From Capsicum annuum (taxonomy: Eukaryota; Streptophyta; Magnoliopsida; Solanales; Solanaceae): a stretch of 64,000 nt of DNA. Both the position numbers and the translations under genes were made by a program. Shown in pieces: positions 12,081 to 22,748 of the stretch. Under the pieces are notes generated by a model. It ran no database searches, was not told the DNA's origin, and was given only the letters and a program-made list of their open reading frames with translations. Location of the stretch: positions 59,931,034 through 59,995,033 of the forward strand of contig NC_061115.1 in assembly GCF_002878395.1 (NCBI RefSeq). Direction: 5' to 3'. The stretch's first letter is position 1. Each line of letters opens with the position of its first letter.

Positions 12081-12235
12081 AGAAACTCACAAACTACAGG
12101 AACATATTAAAGTGATGGACTCTCCATATTAGTATTACAAATATATGCAAGATAAGACTCACATCCACTCGAAATAAGTCTCCTAGAATAAACATAAGAA
12201 ATAATCCCCATTGGCTCATAGATAACTATTTTTTG

Positions 12236-12445
12236 CTATATGACTTGGGGTATGATGGGCATGGCTAAGGTAATGGTCTTAGAAAAATAATCCATAAAGG
12301 TATGATAGTGGGATAACCAATCCATACCTATAATCACATCAAAATCCACCATATTCAGAGTAATAAGGTCAGCGTAGGTATCAAAATGACTAATAGTCAT
12401 AATATATGATCTGAAAACTTGATCCACTACTAAAGAATCACCCAT
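12236..12445 (-). pseudogene. Aspartic protease C-terminal half of gypsy pol
   Basis: This 69-codon open stretch starts MGDSLVVDQVFRSYIMTIS and contains LITLNMVDFDVIIGMDWLSH followed by YHTFMDYFSKTITLAMP. It matches the conserved C-terminal half of the Ty3/gypsy protease, including the GMDWL motif. The catalytic D[TS]G loop should lie just upstream and is not recognisable. Only about 390 bases separate it from the primer-binding site, so gag and the N-terminal protease have been deleted. Confidence 0.7.
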
Positions 12446-12840
12446 GAGAGTAGATAAGTGAAATGGACCGGATAATAAATCCCAAGAACGAGAATAGAAC
12501 CTGGAGTAGCCAGCCTATCTTGGCCCACAGTGGGGGACACATCTCGCAGCTATCCATGACCTTTGGTTTGTTCACGAATAGGAATAGGATCCCTAGGCTC
12601 TATTTTCGAACCCTTGTCTGGTGTAGCGATACCACGTGTCCTAGCCTTCTGCCAAAGAGTGAAGTCAAAGGAATAAACTACAAACCAACTTAAACTCTTA
12701 GCACGATATGAGTGAATGAGGTGATGAACTCCTAAGAATGTCCTATAGCCTCTTAAGATGGAAAATAGATGCCATTAATCCTATCTGTAGGACTCTACTT
12801 GACACTTGCTCTTGTACCAACAATATCGATAAAACATAGG

Positions 12841-12851
12841 AGCCGATACCA
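12841..12851 (-). other. Primer-binding site
   Basis: The minus strand reads TGGTATCGGCT, a variant of the initiator tRNA-Met primer-binding site, 3 bases from the LTR end at 12855. It marks the 5' end of the internal region of the minus-strand element. Confidence 0.65.
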
Positions 12852-12854
12852 ATT

Positions 12855-15045
12855 TGTCAAGACTTAATTTATGATTTATTTAGCATTTGTCACGACTTAA
12901 TTTATGAGTCATGATGGTATCTACTCTATCTCTCCAATAGGTAAGTCAAACCATAACCCAAAGATAAACATATTGGGTTAACTTGGTGGAAAATACCTAA
13001 TCATAATAAAAAATGAACAACACACTTATAAATACGCAAGTGTTCTAAGTAGATAAAAATATTTAAAACAAAATACCATCCCATGGCCAGGTAGAGCCAG
13101 TACAAAGGAATCTTATAATAAGACAACTCAAATGTCTAGATTATTTCCTAACATCTGTCTAAAAATCAAAATATTGTATATCAAAATATAGAAGGAAATA
13201 GGTGACTCTGACACTAAGAGCTCACCCTATCTCTAAAAGATTGGTACAACATATCAACAAATCAACGATGATAGCTAGTAATAAGATCTGCACCAAAAAG
13301 GTACAGAATTATAGTCTGAGTACCAAAATAATGTGTACTTAGCAGGCATCATTGACTGACTCAGATTAATCATGATATAAGTATGATAAAATGCAAGCTA
13401 TCATAACTAAGTCAAGGTGCAGAAATGAACCTGAAATATCTCCAACACTGTTGTACATAAATAAGTAAATAAGCTAGAACAATAACATACATGTAGCATC
13501 AACACATAAAATCATAACTAAAAAATTGGCTCTCATATGCCAATTAGTCCGGAAAAGAAAGTAACTCATCACATGCCCCCATATGCCTAGAGAGTACATC
13601 AAGGATAAATAAAGCAATTATCTAATGTTATTACTAACCTCTATAATAATTTAATGATCATTCCATAACTTATCATCATTCATCCATTTACTAACATTCT
13701 ATAATTTACCATCATATAACATCTTTATCTTCGTTTATACACTAGTCACCGTTAATCAATTATCCATATCTTTCACTAATTCAATTATTATCTAATCATC
13801 ATATACCTACTAGTCATTATTTATCAACTAACCATCATTTGTCAACTAGTTATTTTACCACTAGAGTCCATTTATGTCATGCCATAATGTACCTATTTTC
13901 TCATTTCCCGACTTAGCCCAAATTGTTACTTCCAATTGCACACACCAATATTGTTAATAACAAAAAGTACGTCATCATAAAAATACTATAGAATATCTCA
14001 ATCTATCAAGGTATAAAATAGCCTACCTCAATGCCAAAGAAAGCTCAATGATCCACTAAATTCACCATTTTTCCTTTCTGAGAAGACTTCTCAAAATACC
14101 AAGCTATCATAAACACATTCTACTAATCAATACAAGAATAATGATACCGATATTGCACCATTGTAATTTGAGTCCAAAAATCATATCAAAACCCCATGTG
14201 GGTTTGACTTACGAAAACTACATTTCTAAAACCAACTCAACTTTCTTACATGCTCAAGGAAGCATTACCTTTAAAAATGAGTGAAATCTAAGCTAATTTC
14301 AGGCTAAAATCAAGCCCTCAAAATTTTAGGATTTTGAGAAATAAATCAATGAAATACACCAAGAAAAGGGTGAATTCTTACCTCAAATCTAAAGGACAAT
14401 CTTGAAAACAAGTGTTAATCAAGCTTTACAATCACCCACAAGTTTTAATCCCACTCTATCTCATGAGTTATGGTTTATGCTCTCGAGAAAATGAATGAAA
14501 AATGGGCAAAATTGGGTAAAAAGGGTCAATTTATACCCTTTCTAGGTTCTCAAGAGTCGCTATCACAACCCCAAGGTTCGCGATCATGGCAAATTGAGCC
14601 TGTCAGTACTAATCACAACCTTCATATTGAGATCACAATATTAGACTCAATGGTGCAATCTGATTTTTTATCCGAGGCTGTTTTGACCTAATGTGGGTCC
14701 CACACCCATATTTTATTTTCTTAACTTTTTGACCCATAGGTCTAAATAAGATCGGGTGTCTCATGACCTAAACCAAAGTTCCACCTAGAATAAGATCAAT
14801 ACTTCGGAGCTACTGGAGAAGTCAAAATTTTCATACGAGATTGTTTTAATGACTTTTCACCCGAGGACATTTGGAAACAACAAAGACTTCAAAACATAAA
14901 ATTGGCTCTAAAACAAAACAAAACAAACTGTTAGGTAACTAAAATAGCTGCTCCAACATGTCATAAACGACTTGGAGAAGATAAAGAAAAGGTCTATTGG
15001 TTCTAATAATCATAAATATGGAAAATGATTAGAAGGATCATTACA
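12855..15045 (-). repeat. 5' LTR of the minus-strand gypsy element, 2191 bp
   Basis: It has TG at 12855 and CA at 15044-15045 on the plus strand, and is bounded on the left by the primer-binding site. The LTR end motif is partly duplicated: TGTC(A)ACTTAATTTATGA occurs at 12855 and again about 40 bases later at 12890. The 13200-13420 block (ACTCTGACACTAAGAGCTCACC, then AAAAAGGTAC) recurs at 23060-23290 in another LTR of the same family, and as a plus-strand version at 50470-50560. Open stretches inside it are not genes. Confidence 0.7.
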
Positions 15046-16435
15046 AATTCTGTCAAAAACCATATTTACCACGTTCATATACATACATATAGGATGTCTA
15101 GATAGGTACAAAGGCCATGAACATGAGATTTTAAAGTATTAACCTAAACTTTGTAGCTTTCTCCATCCGAAAGGAGCCTATAGGCTATATGGATCTAGCT
15201 CCCCTTACTGGAAGGGCCCTAATATATGTTAGATGCATGGATCGAGGAAAAATTGAGAAAATGCTAAGGATACCAAGGTTATAGCCCTCACAAGATCTAA
15301 TGCGTACACCAAGCACGCGATCACATAGACCCCAACACCGGTAAATGTGGTTTTCAGTGTTGATCCCCCTAGGACCTACCCCTTCATAGTGAGTTACATA
15401 ATTTTCTTTAAGCCAAATTAAAATAGTTTCACAAAAACCAACCATTAACCTAGTATTTATTTATTAAGGCATTTACCATCATGGTAGCGTCATACTAATA
15501 TTCTTGCAGACTAATTCAATTATGCCAAACTAGTCCATACAACCTAATTAACTCCCAAGTTCCATTTAAAATCCCGCCATGGCTACCAAGGCCATCCAAA
15601 TCAAATTTTCCTCCAACGTAATGCAATGGATTCAAAAACAAGTTAAATTATATGAATAACCATATTTTTAATAAAAATTGTAAAGTGGGTTTAGGTTAAT
15701 GTCATTATCCAACCACAATTCATATAGTTTGTGAAACTCATGTCCCCCATTCCTATCATTAAAACAATGGACCAATTAATACTGAAAACCCATAAAATAA
15801 ATCATGAATAATCCATTTAAACCATTGGAAAATAAATTTAAGTAATCACAATCAAAACCCATCAATCCAATTTAAAACACATGAATATTGATTAGATAGA
15901 TGCCACAATATAAAAATACGAGTTAGGGATGAGAAATAACCTAAAATATAAAGTAATTCAAAGAGAAATTGAAGTTTGGAGCTTGAATGGTTAATCCTCT
16001 TTAAAATCCTTAAAGTTTCTTGGTTTTAGAGTTAAAGAGAAAAAAATGGTATCTGATCTTTGATAACTAGGAAAAAAAGGTACATTGGGTGTTTAAAAGT
16101 CGTACAAAGGGTAAAAAGATCAAAAGCCCCTCACCCCAGGTGAAAAAACAAAACTTGATGAATTTAACATAGTAGCGGGGCATGCCACTATATCGGAGCC
16201 TCCATGCCATGCCCTTATCCTATAGGTTATCCTCTATAGCACGCCAATATCGCGGAGGCTTACTGCCTCTGGGTCACAAAATGACCTCAAACCCCTGTCA
16301 AAAATTCTAAAAATTTCTAAACACGCTTTTTACATCTCTAAACATAATTCAAAAGTCAAAAATTGACACTACACATACGAAAGGGTAAAAAATAAGATGA
16401 TCAAAATTTTTTGTGGTCTTATATTATTCCTCCTA
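15046..16435 (-). mobile_element. LTR of a second minus-strand gypsy family (3' LTR)
   Basis: 15050-15700 matches 62800-63436 block by block, for example ATTAGATGCATG near 15230 and 62980, and 15590-16260 matches 1-388. On the minus strand it begins near 16435, just after a purine-rich GGAGGAAT stretch, and it is preceded on that strand by the integrase/chromodomain at 16560-17575. It is therefore the 3' LTR of that element. Its other end is cut by the element ending at 15045. The 86-codon open stretch 15185-15445 is LTR sequence. Confidence 0.55.
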
Positions 16436-16559
16436 AGAATCATTCATCCTTGAACGAGAAGTTAGGATATTTTTAGCATGATAATAATAAAAATATATTA
16501 GAACCAAATGAAAAATTTGAAATGCACAGAAGGAAAATAAAACTCATACCTCAAGCTCT

Positions 16560-17575
16560 TTCATCCAACACGGAGAAGAAGAAAGGGTACTAGGCTTTCA
16601 TATCTTCTTTGGTTTCCTATGTAGCTTCTTCTATAGTTTGATTTTCCTTAAAAACCTTCACCAATTCTATGTCCTTTATCCTAAATATATGAACTTGCCT
16701 ATCCAATATCTCCACTAGGACCTCTTCAAAAGACAATAAATCTGAAACACCAATATCCTTAACAGGCACTATAAAAAAGGGTCACCCATACACTATATAA
16801 GTATGGACACATAGAAAATAGGATGAATAGGGGCCAAACTTGTTGGAATATCCAAATCATAAGCGACATTGTAAATTTTCCTTAAAATCTGATATAAACC
16901 AATATAATAAGGACTAAGATCCCACTTCTTCCAAAATCTCAGGACTCCTTTGATAGGAGAAGCCTTTAAGAATACCCAGTCACTTATTTCAAACTCAAAC
17001 TTCCTTTGCCTCATATCTGTATATGAATTTTATCAACTTTGAGCAGTCTTAAGTATTTATCTAATCACCTTCACCTTTTCCCTAGTTTGGTGAACCAAGT
17101 AAGGACCAAACAAACTAGGTTACCAACCTCAGACCATCCAATAGGAAACCTACACCTCCTACCATAAAGAGCCTTAAAGGGATCCATTTGGATGCTAGAA
17201 TGATAACTATTATTTTCAGCAAACTCAATAAAAGGCAAACAATCAACCCAACTACCCTTAAAGTCAATCACAATAGCCCTTAGAATATCCACCAAAGCTA
17301 GAATAGTACGCTCTGCTTGTTCATCCATTTGAGGGTGAAAGGCAGTGCTAAGGTTCACCTGAGTACCCAAACCTTTCTAAACCAAATTTTAGAAGTGATA
17401 AGAAAACTACGTAACTCGATCTAAAATGATGGACATTGGTGCTCCATGTAACTTTACTATCTCCAGAATGAATAACTTAGCATAATCCTCTCTTGTGCGG
17501 TTAGTCCAAATTGGAAAAAAGTAAGCACAGTTAGTCATTAAATCCACAATGGCCCAAATAGAATCATACTAACTG
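16560..17575 (-). pseudogene. Gypsy integrase C-terminal half with chromodomain
   Basis: On the minus strand, 17575-17380 encodes DSIWAIVDLMTNCAYFFPI, EDYAKLFILEIVKLHGAP and IILDRVT, the catalytic core around the first two catalytic aspartates. 17370-17071 continues with VNLSTAFHPQMDEQAERT, which contains the catalytic glutamate, and YGRRCRFPIGWSEVG. 17014-16793 gives the C-terminal domain (WVFLKASPIKGVLRFWKKW...PIHPIFYVSIL), and 16780-16570 a chromodomain (VEILDRQVHIF, EEATWETKEDM). Frameshifts near 17380 and 17060, with stops, disable it. RT and upstream parts are absent: similarity stops near 17580 at a junction with unrelated sequence. Confidence 0.75.
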
Positions 17576-17579
17576 TGAG

Positions 17580-18190
17580 ACCATGGAAAATCATTTCAAA
17601 TTTTGTATTTTAGAGAGAGAGAATGGGAACAGTTTGATTTAAAGATGATGGATGATTTAGGAAGATAATTTGAATTTCTTTGTAGAAACGTGAAGTAAAA
17701 AGTTTTGATTTTTGTAATTAATGAAGGTGATCATTTTATATTTAAAAGGTGCCTTTCTTGAAATGGTGCATCTGACTATAATAGTTGCAAATCTTTCTAT
17801 TTGTCTTGGATTGGTAGCTTTTGTTTTGTCAAGGAAATGCATGTGGCTTTTAAGGTAAAATTTTATGATTTTTAAAGCATATTATTTTGGTACTAACCTT
17901 AAGAGATGGTAGCAAGTCCCTCTCTTTCTTAAGAGAATCCTTAATTTTATGCAAGTCACACCTATCCTCTTCGAAAGGTATTCCTAAAGGTGTATACTTG
18001 CAAAGGTATGGTACAGAGTTAGACCAATATATATGTACCTTACAAAGGATACATGTCTCCTAATCATAGACAACTTTAGAAAGAGAAACTGATTTATTTA
18101 GTAGGTCAGGTTAATTTGATCAATCCTAACCTCAACTTGTTTTTTGAGTACCCCACTTTATTCCAAAAATTCTCCTGTCGATAAGTCGGG
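17580..18190. other. Unassigned stretch next to the copia remnant
   Basis: AT-rich, no convincing protein match on either strand. It lies downstream (minus strand) of the copia pol remnant and may be its 3' untranslated or LTR part. No partner for it is found at 19600-20304, so this cannot be confirmed. Confidence 0.25.
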
Positions 18191-19520
18191 GGACTAGGTC
18201 ACAGACTTAACATCCTGTAAATTACCAAGGTTCCTTTTGTATTGAATTGAACCAGTCAATATCTTTTTGAACCTCTTTCATATTTAAGCTTACTTTGGGA
18301 AAAAATTCTGAGAAAACCATGAAATTTTTAACTAAAGCTCTTATTTGGACTCTAGTCTCCAAAGGTGAAGTTAGAATGTCAAAGGGATGAGAAGATCTGT
18401 GACTCCAGTTTGCCTTCAGAAATATGTTTCACTTGGATCAGGTCCTAGAATATTTTTACTTGACCTTTCTTGTTGTTCTTCAACTGGTGCTGGGATTTGT
18501 GACTGAGATCTTGGATCACCATCACTTTCATCAATATTATCCCTTTGAACAAAAATGAGTTCTTCAATGTCAGAATCTTCCTCGTCAATTGGATGCACCA
18601 ACTTTCCTAACTCATCAAAGATCACATTAACACTTTCTTCAACCCATGGAGTTTCTTTTATTGAAGACTCTGTATGCTTAGTTTAATAAAGTGTAGCCCA
18701 CAAGTACAACTTCATTTGTATTTGCTGGGCAAAAATAACCAGAGCTACATAGATTTCATACTTGGTTCTTAAGAACATTTTCTAGGTAAACTCGAAGAAG
18801 TCATCGACAATGACAAACACATACATACTATAGCCTTTAAAAGCCAGAGATTTTTCTCTTTTTTCTTCCTTTTTGTCTTATTTTGTCTTTTTCTTGAGAT
18901 CATATTCTTTAAATTACCAATAAGTTCTTCTATTATGAAAGTTTTCATGTTTATTGCCTCAATGATAACATCCACTGTGCTTTCCTAGGATTTTGGAAGA
19001 AACCCCAAAATTTTCTCACTTGTTTGTGCAAAGGAATTACTTCACTGAAGTAGTGCAACTCATTGGTGATTGAAGAGAATATTGTATGCATCTCTTGGAT
19101 AGTTTCCCCTTCTTTCATGGTGAAGGTTTTATATTGAATTGTCAGTATATCAACTTTTGAATCCTTCACATCAATGGTTCCTTCATGAGCAGTCTTTAAG
19201 CAATCCTAGATTTCATTAGAATTTTCACATGCAAAAATCCTATTGTATTCATCAAGCCCTATGCCATAAACTAGGTTTATTGGCATTATAGTTCTTCTCA
19301 ACTTTCCTTCTATATTAATCATCATACCCTCTCCTACTTTTAAAAACTATTGTAGTTATATCTTCTTCTTTGACCTCTCTAACTAGTATATGAGGACAAT
19401 TTAGTATTACATCCATCAGCTCACTGTCCTCACCCATAACGAAGTCATACATTCTTGTTTTATACATACTATAGAACTGCCAATTAAATCTATGTAGTCT
19501 AGTGGTAGATTGCACTTATT
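18190..19520 (-). pseudogene. Ty1/copia polyprotein remnant (gag fused to integrase tail)
   Basis: 19515-19315 resembles the N-terminal copia Gag (LHRFNWQFYSMYKTRMYDFV). 19169-18951 gives IQYKTFTMKEGETIQEMHTI and FSSITNELHYFSEVIP, typical of the UBN2/copia Gag domain, and 18975-18900 gives VDVIIEAINMKTFIIEELIG. Immediately after comes an integrase C-terminal piece (VIVDDFFEFT...FLRTKYEIYVALVIFAQQIQ, 18826-18700), an acidic linker (18625-18416) and a pre-RT segment (KEVQKDIDWFNSIQKE, near 18250). The zinc finger, protease and integrase core that should lie between Gag and the integrase tail are missing. The element is dead. Confidence 0.65.
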
Positions 19521-19599
19521 ACAGATTAGGTGGAGCAACCATGATAAAAACATCACTTTAGGTCTCAACCTTTAAGAGTATTCTACTACTAATATTTAT

Positions 19600-20304
19600 T
19601 GTTGGAACGTATGGGGGTTGCACCGTACAGTGAAAGTCTAGGTCCCTTAGAGTGAGTCATTTGTAATCAAATAGTAAAGTACTAGAAGAAGGAAAGTAAG
19701 GAACAAAATAATTTAACATGGAAACCTCCTTATTTAAGGGAGGACAAACCACGGTTTGCCCTCACAAGAACTCAACAGTCCACTATAATCAAACTCTCAT
19801 TTGCAGACTCGATTTGAATCTAACTCTAGGCTCCACCTGTTTGCAATAACTCTACTACAAACATACCTTGGCAACTCCACCAATATATCACCTCAATATT
19901 GACTAAATTGAACTACCGAAACTCTCTCAAGAATACAAATAAAAATCATTACTCTCATAACATGAGTAATTAAATTATAGACTTAAGACTCTAATCATGA
20001 ACACTTACTCTTTCAATACATAAAGAAATTAAGAATATGAGAAGTATTGCAAAGTTGAGTTTTTGCCTCTCTCTCACTTTTATATTCTGATCTTGTAAAA
20101 ACTCACCAATCGAGAATCATTTTTTTCTTTTAAAATGGAATAATGATTAGGGTGGAAATCTAATTGGGCCAAGTGTCCTGATAGATACAAGATCACAAGC
20201 TTAGTTTGTTACACTAGAAGATAAAACTGGACAGGATAGTGACAACTGTACTGGATTCATGAAGACCTAGGGACCTGGTCTCTTATTGTCAGCGCTCATC
20301 ATCA
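19600..20304 (-). repeat. Ty1/copia LTR
   Basis: It begins on the plus strand with TGTTGGAACG and ends near CTCATCATCA. It lies directly upstream (minus strand) of the copia gag remnant, as a 5' LTR should. The interior has the ATGGAAACCTCCTTATTTAAGGGAGG and ACCACGGTTTGCC-type leader typical of Solanaceae copia LTRs. The primer-binding site expected just left of 19600 is not recognisable. A second short copy of the terminal 50 bases follows at 20322-20375. Confidence 0.5.
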
Positions 20305-20319
20305 AAACAAAAATTTTTA

Positions 20320-21111
20320 ATTCGAAGACCTAGGGACCTGGTTTCTTGTTGTTAGCTGATAATCATTTATAAAAGTTATAGTAGAGAGAATTACATGCAT
20401 TAATCACCGATAAATTTGGAGAAGAAATCACCCTTGAGCCCTTAAAGACCAAATTCTTAAAACCCTACTTTTATCTTTGAGTAAGGAATTTGAGAGGTGA
20501 GAAGAGAGAAATTATTTGAGTTAAAAGAGGTTATGAGGTCCCTTAGGGTATTTTAGGTTGTGGGTCCCTATTGGGGAAAAGATAAATGTTCAAAGTGCCC
20601 CTACTAAAATTATAGAGAACTAACATCAATCGTTACAGTTGACCTTATAATTTGTAGTTTCACCATATGATTTGCCCCCCAACTTATCATTGAGTCAGTT
20701 ACTTAGGGTGGCCTTACTGGTCAAGTCGTTAAGTCACACCCTATGACTCGTGAGGTTATAGTCGTAACCACCATTGAAAATTTGGGCACCTACACTATCC
20801 ACCCTGTGATTCATACTCTACGACTCGTAATGAGTCTTTATGATTCATTAAGTATAGTCGTGATCTAGATAGAGAGTTTTGCACCAAAACTTGTTTGTCC
20901 ATGAATCATATCTTATGATTCATAATAAGTCCTTAAAACTTGTAATAATCAAATTATAACTAAGGAAAAAAAAGACAACCTTCACCGATCACCCTACCAC
21001 TCAATCCCAAAGATCCATAAGAAAACCTTATGACTAGTTTGGTCAGCCATAGTTAGAGCAGCAAGCTCAAAGCTCAGTAATTTTTTAGGGCCAAAAATTT
21101 GGGGTATTGCA
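20320..21111 (-). mobile_element. Gypsy LTR fragment, U3 side
   Basis: The minus strand starts TGCAATACCCCAAATTTTTG at 21111, a typical gypsy LTR start. It continues with the repeated TACGACTC/GAGTCGTA motif blocks found in other LTRs here (1-388, 59690-60430). The R-U5 side is missing, cut near the copia LTR. No genes. Confidence 0.5.
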
Positions 21112-21500
21112 TTCTTATGGATCATTATGTTGATGTCCGTATCCTATCTTTGGGATACTAAAGGGTATTCCTAGGAAATTCCCTTTCTTGATTCTTTATC
21201 ATGTGGTCGTACTTTTATCAGCTTCTAGGTACTTCTTTTGGATCCACTCCTTCTTAGATGGATAACATGAGCTTTTTGATAGAAGAATATGGTACTTTTA
21301 TATTTTTAACCAAATTTTCTATTAAGGTTCACACCAGAAAGTTGTTGGTTGATACAGAGAATCTACAATAACAACTAGAGGGTTTGGGATCAGCCTAGGC
21401 TCCAACATGGTTTGTAATTGCCTAAGTTCTTCAAGATAATATGTTAGGGATCCTAAGCATTTTCAAGGATGCATCATAGGTAGATGTGGTTTTTGATGCA
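21112..21500. other. Unassigned stretch between an LTR start and a gag remnant
   Basis: No clear frame and no match within the window. It probably belongs to the same decayed plus-strand gag as the following feature. Confidence 0.25.
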
Positions 21501-22660
21501 TTTACTTATTCTTAAGACAAAGTTGGATTTGTAACTTTAAGAAGGACTCTTTATCAGTTTTAGAGTATGAGATATGGTGTTTTGAGTGGTCTACGAATAC
21601 TTTCATATTAATTTTTTCAAAGCATGTTATCGTGAATAAACTTATCAAAGTTAAATCTACCCCTCCATTTGGCATTAGATCATTTAATAGTAGCTGGATA
21701 TCTATTCCTACAAGTTATTGATCATGCGAGTACTATAGAGTGGGCATGTCTTAAGGCATATGAAGGTTGTGGTAAGAAGTCCCACAATTAGTATAATTAT
21801 AGTTTTATTACATCTAGAGGTAGGGATAGCAGAGGTCAGTATAACTCATATCCTATTAGGTCTATACAAGTAGCACCTCTGATTCTGGGTGGCTCTCAGA
21901 AAGGTCTTGGTGGTCACACTGGATAGAGTTGGTATCAGGCATCATCAGGTTCTCGATCTAGGTTTTCAGGCCATGGAAGCTTCTCTAGGTCAGCAAGTAT
22001 GTTGTATAAGTGAGCTTTTAGGGCATGTTATGGTTGTGGAGAGATTAGGCATTGGTCTATTTAATTTTGCAAGCTTGAGTTGGTCAGCCAGTCGGCGTCA
22101 ACATGTTTTCATCGCCAAACTAGAGCTTCTAAGGTTCGTTATGAATATAGGGAAAGTGATCAATTCTATAGAGACTGTCCCCAGGATTATCAAGCAGTCA
22201 GTGAAGTCGCACTAGTCTCTTAGAGATGTGTCACCTTGGGTCAAAGGTTGTGCCCAAGGTATTTTAGGTAGTCATACGAATGCTGAATTTTGGGTAAGAT
22301 ATGATCTATTATAGACAAGGGGGCGAGACTTCAGGTGCAACCATAATATATGAAATTCTGACTTTTTGTCCATTAGCATTTTATGTTGTTTTGATTTGTG
22401 GTTTCTATATCCATGCATGTCTGTCATCATTATTGTTTCCTATATAGTAATTGTAAGATCTTTTATCTTAGTTATGCACGTACAACTACTCTCGTAGATG
22501 ATTTCTTCCTAGTGCTAGATCTAGTAAATCAGTTTTGTAATTTACCTTGGGGTATAGCAGTTGAGTAACTCTTTTGATTTCTTACTTTGTGGCTTACGAT
22601 GTGATTCTAGAATTGGGTTGTTTATATTCTTTTCATGCCACTATAATTATATAGTCATTA
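21500..22660 (+). pseudogene. Ty3/gypsy gag C-terminus and protease remnant
   Basis: The frame around 22018-22080 reads RACYGCGEIRHW, a decayed CCHC zinc knuckle of Gag, whose role is binding the RNA genome. Upstream (21800-22000) lies a glycine- and serine-rich linker, usual between capsid and nucleocapsid. Downstream, translation near 22320-22390 resembles the protease start, with a degenerate catalytic loop. Near 22590-22640 it gives AYDVILELGCLYSFHATII, equivalent to the family's DFDVILGMDWLSxYHA. Frameshifts and stops occur throughout. RT is absent: the copy is cut at about 22740 by a minus-strand LTR. The 108-codon open stretch 21889-22215 is a shifted frame of this gag. Confidence 0.6.
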
Positions 22661-22748
22661 CTGTTGGTATTAACTTAATTATTATTTTTCTTTATTTTAT
22701 TGATGGCTAGTAGCATTATCTGGTTAGCATGTTTTTTCATGCAATTTT

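Larger units (their letters stand above)
5021..15045 (-). mobile_element. Chromovirus-type Ty3/gypsy retrotransposon, decayed, 3' LTR split by a solo LTR
   Basis: Reading the minus strand, the order is: 5' LTR (15045-12855), primer-binding site (12851-12841), leader with essentially no gag, protease, RT, RNase H, integrase, chromodomain, then 3' LTR (9166-8233 continuing at 5325-5021). The two LTRs align in the same order over about 1.2 kb, for example the TGTGGGTCCCACACCCATATTTTATT block at 8820-8845 and 14690-14717. They have clearly diverged, so the insertion is old. The left end of the 3' LTR is lost near 5021, so no target duplication can be tested. Confidence 0.7.
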
